Shown here one piece after another: positions 31,084 through 40,568 of a DNA stretch of 64,000 bases; the stretch's first letter is position 1; each line of letters starts with the position of its first letter. This DNA comes from Qipengyuania vesicularis. GTDB taxonomy: Bacteria; Pseudomonadota; Alphaproteobacteria; Sphingomonadales; Sphingomonadaceae. Below the pieces are notes generated by a model. The model saw only the letters and a program-made list of their open reading frames with translations. It searched no databases and was not told where the DNA came from. Position numbers and translations under genes: made by a program. The stretch spans positions 985,001-1,049,000 of the forward strand of contig NZ_JAIGNJ010000001.1 of the NCBI RefSeq assembly GCF_019711415.1. The letters are read 5' to 3'.

Positions 31084-31944
31084 GTGAATTCAAAATCGAA
31101 GAACGACATGACCGCTACGGTCGAAATGATGGACGTGGGCGGTCGCACCCTTCGGGTCGCGCACTGGCGGCTCGACAAACCCAGCGATCACCCTCCCCTG
31201 CTGTTCTTCAATGGCATCGGCGCCAATATCGAGGCAGTCGCCCCGCTCGCGGAAATGCTGACCGAGCGCGGCTTCGTGATGTTCGACATGCCGGGGACCG
31301 GCGAAAGCCCCGACCCGACCGTGCCTTATAATCCCTTCACAATGTGCTGGACTGCTGCTCAGATCCTTGGCCGGCTCGGCATCGACCAGGTCGATGTCAT
31401 GGGTGTGTCCTGGGGCGGCGCGATGGCACAGCATTTCGCGCTCCAGCATCCTGGCCGTACGCGGCGGCTCGTCCTCACCGCGACCACGGCAGGCATGCTG
31501 ATGATTCCGGGCAACCCCGCCGCGCTTACCAAGATGGCCGATCCGCGCCGCTACATCGATCCCGAGTTCATGAATGAGCATTTCGCCACGCTCTATGGCG
31601 GGGTCGACAAGGACGGTGCGGCACACCAGAAGGACAGCCACATCGGTCGTCTGAAGCCGCCCTCTCCGCGCGGCTATTTCTACCAGCTTATCGCCATGCT
31701 CGGCTGGACCAGCCTTCCCGCCCTTCCCTTCATGAACAAGGACGTGCTGATCATGATGGGCGACGACGATCAGATCGTCCCGCTGATCAACGGCAAGATC
31801 CTGGCCTCCGCAATCCGGAATTCTCAGCTCGAGGTGATCGAGGGTGGCGGACACCTGTTCCTGCTCACCCACGCCGACGAAAGCGTTGCGATCCTTCGCA
31901 GGTTCCTGGACGCGCCCGATGGCGAGACCCTTGCCGCGGCCTGA
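31084..31944 (+). CDS. Intracellular PHA depolymerase-like alpha/beta hydrolase
   Basis: About 286 residues, alpha/beta hydrolase with nucleophile elbow GVSWGG, an aspartate in GDDDQIVP and the histidine in GGGHLF. The overall sequence (FFNGIGAN, DMPGTGESP) matches the family of polyhydroxyalkanoate depolymerases found next to phaC. The frame opens with GTG at 31084; ATG at 31108 is an alternative. It follows phaC by 22 bases, supporting a PHA role. Confidence 0.82.
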   Translation: MNSKSKNDMTATVEMMDVGGRTLRVAHWRLDKPSDHPPLLFFNGIGANIEAVAPLAEMLTERGFVMFDMPGTGESPDPTVPYNPFTMCWTAAQILGRLGIDQVDVMGVSWGGAMAQHFALQHPGRTRRLVLTATTAGMLMIPGNPAALTKMADPRRYIDPEFMNEHFATLYGGVDKDGAAHQKDSHIGRLKPPSPRGYFYQLIAMLGWTSLPALPFMNKDVLIMMGDDDQIVPLINGKILASAIRNSQLEVIEGGGHLFLLTHADESVAILRRFLDAPDGETLAAA

Positions 31945-31962
31945 TCCGGCACGGCGCGGCTA

Positions 31963-33444
31963 GTGGAAAGCGCCGCGCCCGATCCACTGGACCGCCCGCT
32001 GGCGGCGAGGCCAGTTCACGGTGACGGTGGCGCGTTGGGCAGAACCGGCTTCGCCTGGGCCGTCTTCGAGTGGGCCCGCAACCCCTACTACATCCTGATC
32101 GTCATCTACATTTTCGCGCCCTATTTCGCGCGCGACATCATCGGAGCAGACCTGCTCGCTAGTAGCGAACTGGATGGGCTTGCCGCGGAAGAAGCGCGCG
32201 CTGCCGCCAACGCGCAAGGACAGGCGACGATCGCCTCCGTAACGAAGTGGGCGGGAATGATCGCCGCCCTTACCGCTCCTTTCCTCGGCGCGGCGCTTGA
32301 TCGCGGGGGCAGGCTGAAGCCGATTCTCGCCGTCTTCCTTGGCGCAATTGTGGCGTGTTCCGGTCTGCTCTGGTTCGCAATGCCCGGTGGAGAAGGCCTG
32401 TCGGTACCGACGATCATGTCGCTGCTGGTTATCGCCTACGTCGGCTACACCTATTCGGAGGTGACGCATAACGCGATGCTCAGCGTGGCGGGTGAACCGA
32501 AGCGACTGGCGATGATTTCGGGCCTTGGGCTTGGCCTCGGCAACCTCGCCGCCTCACTGATCTTCATTTCAATCGCCCTCCTCTTCGTCCTGCCGGAACT
32601 AATCTCCTGGCCGTTCTCCGAGCCGCAATTCGGAGTCGATCTCTCCAAGTTCGAACATGCAAGGCTCGCCGGTCCGATCTGCGCAGTCTGGCTGGCTGGT
32701 TTCTCGGTCCCGTTTTTCCTTCACGCCAGGGACCCCGGAACACCGGGCGCGAGCTGGCCCAAGGCGTTTCGCGAAGGAGCGCGCAGTGTCCTTCAGACCT
32801 TGCGCGAAGCAACGCATTATCGCGAGCTCATGAAGTTCCTGCTCGCCCGCATGTTCTATGCGGACGGGATGGCGGCCCTGCTTGCGCTGAGCGCGGTCTA
32901 TGTAGCGCTGTTCCTAGAATGGAACTTCCTCGAGATGCTGTGTTACGCCATCTTTGCCAGCGTGTGCGCCTTTGCGGGAGGAATCTTCGGCGGCTGGCTT
33001 GAAGGCAAAGTCGGCGTCAAACGAGCCCTTGTCATCCAGGTCGTCGCGATGATTGTTGCGGGCCTTGTCCAATTATCCGTGACGCAGGATCACCTGTTTC
33101 TCGGCCTCGTCGCCAATTCGCAAATCTGGGATGGGTTGGTGTTCCAGTCCCTGTCCGACCTTGTGTATCTTGGCCTCGTAAGCATCATTGCAATCACGGT
33201 GACGGCGAGCATCTCCTCCAGCCGGACAATGCTGGTCGCTCTCGCTCCATCCGGACGGAGCGGAGAGTTCTTCGGGCTGTATGCCATCGCGGGCACGATC
33301 ACTGTCTGGATGGGCCCACTGCTGGTCGAGCAATTCACGCTGTGGTCGGGCAACCAGCGGATCGGGATGCTTTCAATCAACATCCTTTTCCTGGTCGGCC
33401 TCGCGATCCTGTTGACCGTCCGGATGTCGCCCCGCTCCGACTAG
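31963..33444 (+). CDS. MFS transporter, UMF1/Atg22-like
   Basis: A 493-residue protein with about twelve membrane helices. The N-terminal AWAVFEWARNPYY segment and the early SVTKWAGMIAALTAPFLGA helix resemble UMF1-type major facilitators with similarity to yeast Atg22, a vacuolar amino acid exporter. Substrate unknown. The GTG at 31963 is the first start in the frame and has no obvious Shine-Dalgarno. It lies 18 bases after the depolymerase gene and 60 before a D-aminoacylase-type gene, so an amino acid or peptide substrate is plausible. Confidence 0.8.
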   Translation: MESAAPDPLDRPLAARPVHGDGGALGRTGFAWAVFEWARNPYYILIVIYIFAPYFARDIIGADLLASSELDGLAAEEARAAANAQGQATIASVTKWAGMIAALTAPFLGAALDRGGRLKPILAVFLGAIVACSGLLWFAMPGGEGLSVPTIMSLLVIAYVGYTYSEVTHNAMLSVAGEPKRLAMISGLGLGLGNLAASLIFISIALLFVLPELISWPFSEPQFGVDLSKFEHARLAGPICAVWLAGFSVPFFLHARDPGTPGASWPKAFREGARSVLQTLREATHYRELMKFLLARMFYADGMAALLALSAVYVALFLEWNFLEMLCYAIFASVCAFAGGIFGGWLEGKVGVKRALVIQVVAMIVAGLVQLSVTQDHLFLGLVANSQIWDGLVFQSLSDLVYLGLVSIIAITVTASISSSRTMLVALAPSGRSGEFFGLYAIAGTITVWMGPLLVEQFTLWSGNQRIGMLSINILFLVGLAILLTVRMSPRSD

Positions 33445-33504
33445 TCTCTCTGGACTCATAGGTTGCAATGTGGAACCTTCTCTTCCGAGAGAGGAGCCAA
33501 CACC

Positions 33505-35256
33505 ATGCCAGCATTCGACCTGATCATTCGCGGAGGGACTGTCGTCGACGGAACCGGGGAGTCGCGCTTTACCGGCGATATTGCCGTGAAGGACGGGCTG
33601 ATCGCGCAGGTGGGCCAGGTAGGCGGCGATGCTGCTGAGGAGATCGATGCCTCGGGCCTGCTGGTGACCCCCGGCTTCGTCGATATCCACACCCATTACG
33701 ACGGACAGGCGACGTGGGATCAGGAAATGGCGCCAAGCAGCTGGCATGGCGTGACCACGGTCGTGATGGGCAATTGCGGCGTCGGTTTCGCCCCTGCCAA
33801 GCCAGACAAGCACGAATGGCTGATCGGCCTGATGGAAGGGGTCGAGGACATCCCCGGCACTGCACTGGCCGAAGGTATGAGCTGGGACTGGGAAACCTTT
33901 CCCGAATACCTCGATGCGCTCGAAAAGCTGCCGCGTACCGTCGATGTCGGCACGCATGTCCCGCATGGCTCGGTCCGTGCCTACGTTCTCGGTGAGCGTG
34001 AACGGCCCGGCGCAGTGCCGACGGAGGAAGACATCAGGCAAATGTCTGCCATTGTAGAGGAAGGCGTGCGGGCGGGTGCGCTAGGCTTCTCGACCTCGCG
34101 CACCGTTCTCCACCGCGATGTCGATGGCGAAGTCGTCCCCGGTACGACCGCCACCAAGGAAGAGCTTATCGAGATCGGCCGCGCGATGGGCCGCGCAGGT
34201 CATGGCGTGTTCGAAATGGCGAGCGACATGATGCGCGATTGGGACGAGTTTGGCTGGATGGGAGCGCTGAGCCGCGAGACCGGCCTTCCCTGCACCTATG
34301 CCGCGCTGCAATCGATCGCCAAGGAAATGCCGCTCGACGAGCAGATTTCCTCCATGCGCGCGGAAAACGACAATGGCGCCAACATCGTCGCTCAGATCGC
34401 GCTGCGCGGGAATGGGATCGTCATGGCATGGCGCGGCACCGTGCATCCCTTCCGCCTCAAGCCGAGCTGGAAAGAGATCGAGGAACTGCCCTGGGAAGAG
34501 CAGAAAGCGAAATTGTTCGATCCGGACTTCAAGGCCCGGATGCTGGCCGAGCAGCACGACTTTTCCGAGGTCAACCAGGACATCATCGGCCTGATCATGG
34601 TGGTCTGCGGTGGCTGGAACATGCAGTTCGAGATGGATCCCGACTTCAATTACGAACCAACTGCGGCTGAGAGCATTCTCGAACGTGCCAAGGCTGCCGG
34701 GGTCTCGGGCGACGAATACGCCTATGATCTGCTCTGCAGCGACGATGGAAAGGGCTTCATCTACCTGCCGATCCTGAATTACGCGGACGGCAATCTCGAT
34801 TTCCTCCACGACCTCCAGCAGGCCGATGACACGGTAAACTCGCTGTCGGATGGGGGCGCGCATTGCGGCACGATCTGCGATGCAGCATCGCCCACCTTCA
34901 TGCTGCAGCATTGGGTTCGCGACCGGTCGCGCGGCACGATCAGCCTCGAGAATGCGATCAAGCGGCAATGTTCCGATACTGCGCGGCTCTATGGGCTGGA
35001 GGATCGCGGCGTGCTCGCGCCGGGCTATCTTGCCGATATCAACATCATCGACATGGAGCGCCTGAAGCTCGGCAAGCCCTGGCTTGCCTTCGACCTTCCC
35101 GCGGGCGGCAAGCGCCTGCTGCAGAAGGCAGAGGGCTATGTCGCCACGATCAAGAACGGCACCGTCACATTTCGCGAGGGCGAATGGACAGGCGAGACAC
35201 CGGGCGGCCTAATCCGTGGCCCGCAGCGCGCAGAACTGGCTGAGGCCGCCGAGTAA
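33505..35256 (+). CDS. N-acyl-D-amino-acid deacylase family amidohydrolase
   Basis: A 583-residue amidohydrolase. [13 protein letters not shown] is the typical first strand, and [16 protein letters not shown] carries the HxH metal ligands and the Asp-Gly of the D-aminoacylase subfamily. The C-terminal part has [12 protein letters not shown], near the catalytic aspartate loop, and a final beta-barrel strand. It releases acyl groups from D-amino acids or related N-acyl compounds in known homologues. ATG 33505 follows GAGGAG; an upstream in-frame start at 33463 is less likely. Confidence 0.85.
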   Translation: MPAFDLIIRGGTVVDGTGESRFTGDIAVKDGLIAQVGQVGGDAAEEIDASGLLVTPGFVDIHTHYDGQATWDQEMAPSSWHGVTTVVMGNCGVGFAPAKPDKHEWLIGLMEGVEDIPGTALAEGMSWDWETFPEYLDALEKLPRTVDVGTHVPHGSVRAYVLGERERPGAVPTEEDIRQMSAIVEEGVRAGALGFSTSRTVLHRDVDGEVVPGTTATKEELIEIGRAMGRAGHGVFEMASDMMRDWDEFGWMGALSRETGLPCTYAALQSIAKEMPLDEQISSMRAENDNGANIVAQIALRGNGIVMAWRGTVHPFRLKPSWKEIEELPWEEQKAKLFDPDFKARMLAEQHDFSEVNQDIIGLIMVVCGGWNMQFEMDPDFNYEPTAAESILERAKAAGVSGDEYAYDLLCSDDGKGFIYLPILNYADGNLDFLHDLQQADDTVNSLSDGGAHCGTICDAASPTFMLQHWVRDRSRGTISLENAIKRQCSDTARLYGLEDRGVLAPGYLADINIIDMERLKLGKPWLAFDLPAGGKRLLQKAEGYVATIKNGTVTFREGEWTGETPGGLIRGPQRAELAEAAE

Positions 35257-35267
35257 GGTTTTCCGGC

Positions 35268-36350
35268 CTAAGGCTCGATCACGATCCCCTTGGCAGGATC
35301 GATCTTGCCGCCAAGCATCTGGACGAAGACGTTGCGGGCTTCCTCGAGGCCGCTGTGGCGTTCGATCTCGATCGATCCGCCTGCATCCTCGAGGAATCCG
35401 TGCCAGCTCTCGGCCACCATCGCGCCTGCCTTCTCGGGACCGTGTTCCTTGAACAGCGCCACCGCGTGATCGGGTGCGAAGAACAGTGTCGGCGTGGGCC
35501 CGGGAAGGTCCGCACCGGCGCCAAGTCCGGCTCCGCGCTCCTCGATATGCGTAGCGCCAACGAGGCAGGAGTACTTGAGATCATCGCCGAGCTGGTGGTG
35601 CAGCTGACCGAGCAGCTTCGCATTGCCGGCAAAGTCCACGGTAACGCTGGCATCGTGGCCAAGGCTGGAAACCTCGTCATAGGACAACACTTCGTCATAA
35701 AGGCCGCTGTCGTTCACGAACTGGACGTTGCCCGACGATGTCAGCCCGATACGCTTCACCTGCGGTGAATTGCGCTTGGCCACGCTCGCGAGACCCATGG
35801 CCGTTTTCGAAGAGGCGCTGGTCAGGATCACCTGCCCTGCCCCGAACCAGTGGTTCGAGCGCATGAAATACTCGATCAGGAAACCGGTCTTGAACAGAGG
35901 ACCAAAGATCATCCGCTCACCCTCGCGCGCAGGATCGTGCTCGGGATCGGCGGCTAGACGCGAATACTGGTTGTAGATCGGGCTCATCGGCTGGCGATGC
36001 TCGGCCATGTCGACGAAGCCGCCCTTGGTCACCTTGCCCGGCGAGACATCGAGCGTATCGGCCATGGGAAGATAGCCATAGACGCGCTCTCCTGCGGCGA
36101 ATTCGGGATGGTTGCTCTCGACCACTTTCGCATGGCCCCACATGGGCACGATTCCCTTGCCATCGGGTGCAGGGAAGAAGTTCCAGTATCCGAACCCGTC
36201 GCCGACCACGGCGTAGGTCACATTATTCGCGGTGACCGAGAAGCTCTCGATTGCAAGCCGCACGGCCCCGTCTGCGAGAACAGGCTCTTCAATATCGGCG
36301 ATTTCTGCAGAAGAGAGATCGTTCTTATCGACGTGGACGGCGTGGGCCAT
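35268..36350 (-). CDS. DUF2855 family protein
   Basis: A 360-residue protein. The early ANNVTYAVVGDGFGYWNFFPAP stretch and the later VILTSASSKTAMGLA region match DUF2855, a family of unknown function with a likely nucleotide-binding, medium-chain dehydrogenase-like fold. ATG 36350 follows AAAAGGAG. It converges on the amidohydrolase gene. Confidence 0.75.
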   Translation of the reverse strand: MAHAVHVDKNDLSSAEIADIEEPVLADGAVRLAIESFSVTANNVTYAVVGDGFGYWNFFPAPDGKGIVPMWGHAKVVESNHPEFAAGERVYGYLPMADTLDVSPGKVTKGGFVDMAEHRQPMSPIYNQYSRLAADPEHDPAREGERMIFGPLFKTGFLIEYFMRSNHWFGAGQVILTSASSKTAMGLASVAKRNSPQVKRIGLTSSGNVQFVNDSGLYDEVLSYDEVSSLGHDASVTVDFAGNAKLLGQLHHQLGDDLKYSCLVGATHIEERGAGLGAGADLPGPTPTLFFAPDHAVALFKEHGPEKAGAMVAESWHGFLEDAGGSIEIERHSGLEEARNVFVQMLGGKIDPAKGIVIEP

Positions 36351-36396
36351 GTGGTACTCCTTTTGCTCGCCACATTCCTTCGGGCCACCTGAGGAG

Positions 36397-36861
36397 CTAG
36401 TCAACCGGCAGGACAAGCTGACCTTTGGAATGTTCCGCCAATTTGCGAGCAGTACGCGCATTGATCGACAAGAGGCGACCGGAGTTCCCGAGTTCGAGGC
36501 GATAGTATCTCGCCAACAGCAAGCGTGCGCGCTGCGGCCTCAATTGAGCCCACGGAATGAAAATTGGTCGAAGGAATGGTCCGAAGATCTTCATGATCCT
36601 GATCCTTAGGCCCGTTTCGCAAGCATCGAGTGTCAGGCAGTTGCTATAGCTTACGTTGCCCCATGGATTTCCCAAGGCACCACTACCGAGCAAGCCCGAG
36701 CGCATATGCAACCGCTTCAAGGGTCGTTCCGAGCGATCCTCGAAGACATCCTGCAACAAAATCCATCCGGATAACTTCGCCAGTACCGTTGTGACCAGGA
36801 GCCACATTCCAACGAAGAAGAATGGAAACAGGACCAAAAAAGCCTCCGGTCCTATGTCCAC
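36397..36861 (-). CDS. Hypothetical protein with N-terminal membrane segments
   Basis: 154 residues. The first 35 residues are strongly hydrophobic (FLVLFPFFFVGMWLL, VTTVLAKLSGWILL), likely one or two helices; the rest is basic and soluble with no motif I recognise. The GTG at 36861 begins four bases after the dnaN stop, so it is the distal gene of a dnaN transcript. GC content is lower than in dnaN. An internal ATG at 36807 is a possible but less likely start. Confidence 0.5.
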   Translation of the reverse strand: MDIGPEAFLVLFPFFFVGMWLLVTTVLAKLSGWILLQDVFEDRSERPLKRLHMRSGLLGSGALGNPWGNVSYSNCLTLDACETGLRIRIMKIFGPFLRPIFIPWAQLRPQRARLLLARYYRLELGNSGRLLSINARTARKLAEHSKGQLVLPVD

Positions 36862-36865
36862 CTGA

Positions 36866-37990
36866 TCACACCCGCATCGGCATCAGGACGTATAGCGCCG
36901 GGCTGTCGTCATTCTTGCGGATCAGCGTGGGGGCACCGGCGTCGGCGAGGTGGATCTCGACCTCGTCGGCATCGATCTGGCTGAGGATATCCTTGAGATA
37001 GCCCGCATTAAAGCCGATCTCGAAACCGTCCGAGGCGTACTCGGCGGCCAATTCTTCAGAGGCGGTGCCGTTGTCGGGCGAGGTCACAGTGAGAGTTACC
37101 TTGTCCTTGTCGAGGCCCATCTTCACCGCGCGGGTCTTCTCGGTGGCGATGGTCGCCACGCGGTCGACACCGGCGAAGAAGCTCTTCGGATCGATCTTGA
37201 GTAGCTTGTCATTGCCCGTCGGGATGACGCGCGAATAGTCAGGGAAAGTGCCGTCGATCAGCTTGCTGGTCAGCACCACGCCGCCTTCGCCGCCGAGCGT
37301 GAAACGGATCTTGCTGGCCGACAGGTCGATCTGGACGTCACCATCCATTTTTTCGTCGAGCAGCTTGCGCAGTTCGGCAACGGCTTTGCGCGGCACAATA
37401 ACGTCCGGCATACCTTCCGCGCCATCCGGGCGCGGCAGCGTAAAGCGCGCAAGCCGGTGACCATCGGTGGCCGCAGCCTTCAGGACCGGCTGGTCCTCAT
37501 CCGACACGTGCAGGAAGATACCGTTGAGATAATACCGCGTTTCCTCGGTTGAGATGGCGAAACGCGTACGGTCGATCAGCTCGGCCAAGGTCTTGGCAGG
37601 CAGCGTGAAACTGGTCGGCAGATCACCTTCCACAATCACGGGAAAATCATCACGCGGCAGTGTCGGCAGCTTGAAGCGGCTGCGACCAGCTTTCACGTCC
37701 ATCCGGTTTTCGGCGGTCTCGAGGCTTACCTGGCTGCCCTCGGGCAGCTTGCGCGCGATGTCGAAGAGGAGATGCGCCGAAACGGTGATCGCTCCTTCGC
37801 TTTCTACACCTGCGGTTTCGACATGCTCGATCACCTGCAAATCGAGGTCGGTCGCCATCACCTTCAGCCCGTCGCCCTCTGCCTCGATCAGCACGTTCGA
37901 GAGGATGGGGATCGTGTTACGGCGTTCGACCACCGACTGGACGTGGGAGAGACAGCGCAGCAGCGTCGCGCGTTCGATTGTGGCCTTCAT
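36866..37990 (-). CDS. dnaN: DNA polymerase III sliding clamp (beta subunit)
   Basis: Ring-shaped processivity clamp of replication. The 374-residue sequence opens with the clamp N-terminus MKATIERATLLRCLSHVQSVVERRNTIPIL and ends with YVLMPMRV; the three clamp domains are complete. It is separated from dnaA in this genome. A DnaA box-like nonamer lies about 130 bases upstream. Confidence 0.97.
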   Translation of the reverse strand: MKATIERATLLRCLSHVQSVVERRNTIPILSNVLIEAEGDGLKVMATDLDLQVIEHVETAGVESEGAITVSAHLLFDIARKLPEGSQVSLETAENRMDVKAGRSRFKLPTLPRDDFPVIVEGDLPTSFTLPAKTLAELIDRTRFAISTEETRYYLNGIFLHVSDEDQPVLKAAATDGHRLARFTLPRPDGAEGMPDVIVPRKAVAELRKLLDEKMDGDVQIDLSASKIRFTLGGEGGVVLTSKLIDGTFPDYSRVIPTGNDKLLKIDPKSFFAGVDRVATIATEKTRAVKMGLDKDKVTLTVTSPDNGTASEELAAEYASDGFEIGFNAGYLKDILSQIDADEVEIHLADAGAPTLIRKNDDSPALYVLMPMRV

Positions 37991-38119
37991 GGTCCTTCTT
38001 TCGTCCCTTCTGGGCGCGGTGAAGGCCGGAATCGCTCCACCAGCGCCGGAATACGGATAGTGACCTTAGCTATGCTGTCATGGCTCGCAAGCTTCACCCC
38101 CCAAAGCGCGGATTTCCCT

Positions 38120-38128
38120 TGGGGATAA
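38120..38128 (-). promoter_or_regulatory. DnaA box-like site upstream of dnaN
   Basis: TTATCCCCA on the minus strand, one mismatch to TTATCCACA. It lies 130 bases before dnaN, a reasonable place for DnaA control, but a single nine-base site is weak evidence. Confidence 0.25.
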
Positions 38129-38131
38129 CCT

Positions 38132-38512
38132 CTAGCCAGCTTCGACTCGCACCCGTGGCCGGGAGCGGATCTTCTTGACTAATGCCGTGCTGGATTCCGC
38201 ACGCCTACTCCACAGAAAGCCCGTCACGCACGCGATCCCGAACGATGCAACTGCAATCAAAAATGTCACAATGTCGGTAAAATCGGCCTTAGCAGCTTCC
38301 AATCTTAGCTGGGAAACTGCATCCAAAGCCGGGAACAACGAACCTATGAATGCGCCGATCGATACGATGCAAATCTCGCTCACTGGTTCTCGGCTCATCT
38401 GCGAAACTTTGTCCAATTCATCGTCTGTGATGTAGTGGCAAAGGCTTTCAGATTGGACGGTGACGAATGTCGCCTGCGCAGCGCTGGAAATTTTTAGTGA
38501 ATCATCAGCCAT
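38132..38512 (-). CDS. Hypothetical two-helix membrane protein
   Basis: 126 residues: a soluble N-terminal ~45 residues rich in Asp/Glu/Ser, two membrane helices (~46-62 IVSIGAFIGSLFPAL and ~80-100 IVTFLIAVASFGIACVTGFLW) and a basic tail (KKIRSRPRVRVEAG). It overlaps the upstream zinc-ribbon gene by eight bases, so the two form a unit. GC is clearly lower than in dnaN or fabG. No family recognised. Confidence 0.6.
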   Translation of the reverse strand: MADDSLKISSAAQATFVTVQSESLCHYITDDELDKVSQMSREPVSEICIVSIGAFIGSLFPALDAVSQLRLEAAKADFTDIVTFLIAVASFGIACVTGFLWSRRAESSTALVKKIRSRPRVRVEAG

Positions 38513-38822
38513 CTGCTTTTTCCATCAGAGGCTTCAGGCTCTCATAGTAGATTGCCTGCAAGAACTTAGCATTCCCACAATTCTGGCATATTAGGCTAAC
38601 GTGTGGAGACCCTTTTTCGGGATAACGACCAAACTTACCGTTACTTAAGTAACCCGGGGTGAAGATCAAAAGTCGTGTGTCGACATTCCAATCACTACTT
38701 CCGCATAATTCGCAAGCGGCGCTTTCACCAAGACGAGAATCTATTTCCTCTACCAACGCCTCCCTCGTCTCTTCGCTAAACTCGCTATCTTCGAATTTCA
38801 GTTTTTCATCATCGTCCTTCAC
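38505..38822 (-). CDS. Hypothetical zinc-ribbon protein
   Basis: 105 residues. An acidic N-terminus (KDDDEKLKFEDSEF) is followed by a two-CxxC zinc ribbon: ACELCGSSD near 36-44 and ICQNCGNAK near 78-86, with aromatic residues between. The ribbon is complete and could bind nucleic acid or protein. It is coupled to the two-helix membrane gene by an eight-base overlap and lies between dnaN and fabG. GC-poor (28 of 60 in 38581-38640). Function unknown. Confidence 0.65.
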   Translation of the reverse strand: MKDDDEKLKFEDSEFSEETREALVEEIDSRLGESAACELCGSSDWNVDTRLLIFTPGYLSNGKFGRYPEKGSPHVSLICQNCGNAKFLQAIYYESLKPLMEKADG

Positions 38823-38838
38823 TTACTTATTCCCTCTA

Positions 38839-39591
38839 TCAGCCCTGCATCGCCATGCCGCCGTTCACATGGATCGTTTGACCCGTCACGTAAGCTGCTT
38901 CGTCGCTGGCGAGATAGGCCACGGCTGCGCCGATCTCGTCACCCTCGCCCATGCGGCCCATCGGGATACGACCATTGATCGCGGCCTTCTGGTCGTCAGT
39001 GAGTGCATCGGTCATCGCGGTTCGGATGAAGCCGGGTGCCACGCAATTGACCGTGATGTTGCGGCTGGCTAACTCCTGCGCGAGGCTCTTGCTCATACCG
39101 GTCAGGCCTGCCTTCGCCGCGACGTAGTTCATCTGGCCGGGATTGCCCGTGTGGCCGACGACACTGGTGATCGAGATGATGCGGCCGCCCCTTGCCTTCA
39201 TCATTGGGCGCGCACTGGCGCGCATCAGGCGGAAGCTGGCCTCGAGGTTGATGCGGATCACTTCGTCCCATTCCTCGTCCTTCATCCGCATGGCGAGATT
39301 GTCGCGCGTTATGCCAGCGTTATTGACGAGGATGTTCATGCTGCCGAGCGTGTCGACCGTTGCGGGAATCAGCTCTTCGACTTGCGTGGTGTCCGAGAGA
39401 TTGCAGGTAATCTCGACATGGTCACCGCCGGTATCGGCATTGAGCTGTTCGCGAAATGCGCGGAGCTTGTCGCCGTTCGAACCAGACAGGGCGATCCGTG
39501 CACCCTGGCGCGCCAGTGCGTAGGCGATGGAGGATCCGATACCCCCGCTTGCGCCGGTAACGAGAGCGGTCTTGCCTTCGAGGTTGAACAT
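38839..39591 (-). CDS. fabG: 3-oxoacyl-ACP reductase FabG
   Basis: NADPH-dependent reductase of fatty acid elongation. The 250-residue SDR has TGASGGIGSS for cofactor binding, NNAGITRDN, the catalytic Ser/Tyr/Lys (SVVGHTGNPGQMNYVAAKAG) and the PGFIRTAMTDAL loop typical of FabG. Its ATG overlaps the fabD stop by one base, so fabD-fabG is a unit. Confidence 0.95.
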   Translation of the reverse strand: MFNLEGKTALVTGASGGIGSSIAYALARQGARIALSGSNGDKLRAFREQLNADTGGDHVEITCNLSDTTQVEELIPATVDTLGSMNILVNNAGITRDNLAMRMKDEEWDEVIRINLEASFRLMRASARPMMKARGGRIISITSVVGHTGNPGQMNYVAAKAGLTGMSKSLAQELASRNITVNCVAPGFIRTAMTDALTDDQKAAINGRIPMGRMGEGDEIGAAVAYLASDEAAYVTGQTIHVNGGMAMQG

Positions 39592-40529
39592 CAGCCGTGC
39601 TCCTTCGCGAAATTCTCGAGATCATCCATGGTGACGAGGCTGACCGTGGTCGCCTCCTTGTCGATGCGGCCGACCATTGGGCCGAGCACCTTGCCCCCAA
39701 GCTCTACGAAGCGTTCAACACCCGCCTCGCGCATGGCCAGCACGCTTTCACGCCAGCGGACGCGGCCGGTGACCTGTTCGACGAGCAGTCGCTGTTCTTC
39801 CGCCGGATCGCTGACGCGCGCGGCGGTGACATTGGCGAAGAGCGGAACGGTGAACGCACCAGGAGAGGTTTCTTCAAGCGCGGCCTTCATGCGCTGTGCA
39901 GCCGGTTCCATGAGTGAGCAGTGGAAAGGTGCCGACACCGGCAGCTTGATGCCGCGCTTGATGCCGTGTTCCTTTGCCAGCTCGATCGCGCGATCGATCG
40001 CTTCGGCATGTCCCGAGATAACGACCTGCGTGGGATCATTGTCGTTGGCGACCTCGCACACCTGACCCTCGGCGGCAGCCTCGGCGAGCGCAGTGGCTTT
40101 CTCGATATCCGCCCCGAGAAGCGCGGCCATGGCGCCGACGCCGATGGGCACGGCATCCTGCATGGCGATACCACGCAGGCGGAGCAGTTTGGCGGTCTCG
40201 GAGAGGCCGAACGCACCTGCCGCACACAGCGCACTGTATTCGCCGAGCGAGTGACCGGCGACGCAGCTTGCCTTGTCGGACAGCGCCACACCGAATTCCT
40301 TCTCCAGCACGCGCAGGGTGGCGATGGAGTTTGCCATGATGGCGGGTTGGGCGTTCGAAGTGAGTGTCAGCTCGCTTTCGGGCCCATCCCTCATCACGCC
40401 GGACAGCTTCTGCTTCAGCGCCTCATCGACTTCCTCGAACACCTCGCGCGCATGGGCGCTGGCTTCGGCGAGCTCGACGCCCATGCCGACCTTCTGGCTC
40501 CCCTGCCCGGGGAAGATGAATGCAGTCAT
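39591..40529 (-). CDS. fabD: Malonyl-CoA:ACP transacylase FabD
   Basis: Loads malonate from CoA to acyl carrier protein for fatty acid synthesis. The 312-residue sequence has the FIFPGQGSQ start, nucleophile in GHSLGEYSAL (Ser within) and the catalytic histidine region (SAPFHCSLM). Full length, directly upstream of fabG. Confidence 0.96.
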   Translation of the reverse strand: MTAFIFPGQGSQKVGMGVELAEASAHAREVFEEVDEALKQKLSGVMRDGPESELTLTSNAQPAIMANSIATLRVLEKEFGVALSDKASCVAGHSLGEYSALCAAGAFGLSETAKLLRLRGIAMQDAVPIGVGAMAALLGADIEKATALAEAAAEGQVCEVANDNDPTQVVISGHAEAIDRAIELAKEHGIKRGIKLPVSAPFHCSLMEPAAQRMKAALEETSPGAFTVPLFANVTAARVSDPAEEQRLLVEQVTGRVRWRESVLAMREAGVERFVELGGKVLGPMVGRIDKEATTVSLVTMDDLENFAKEHG

Positions 40530-40568
40530 GAATCTCTCCTTGTGCCGGGCCGCTTAGGCCCGCATCGC

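Noticed and set aside
33373..34041. A 222-codon minus-strand frame opposite the D-aminoacylase-type gene
   Set aside because: No family motif and wholly antisense to a well-supported gene.
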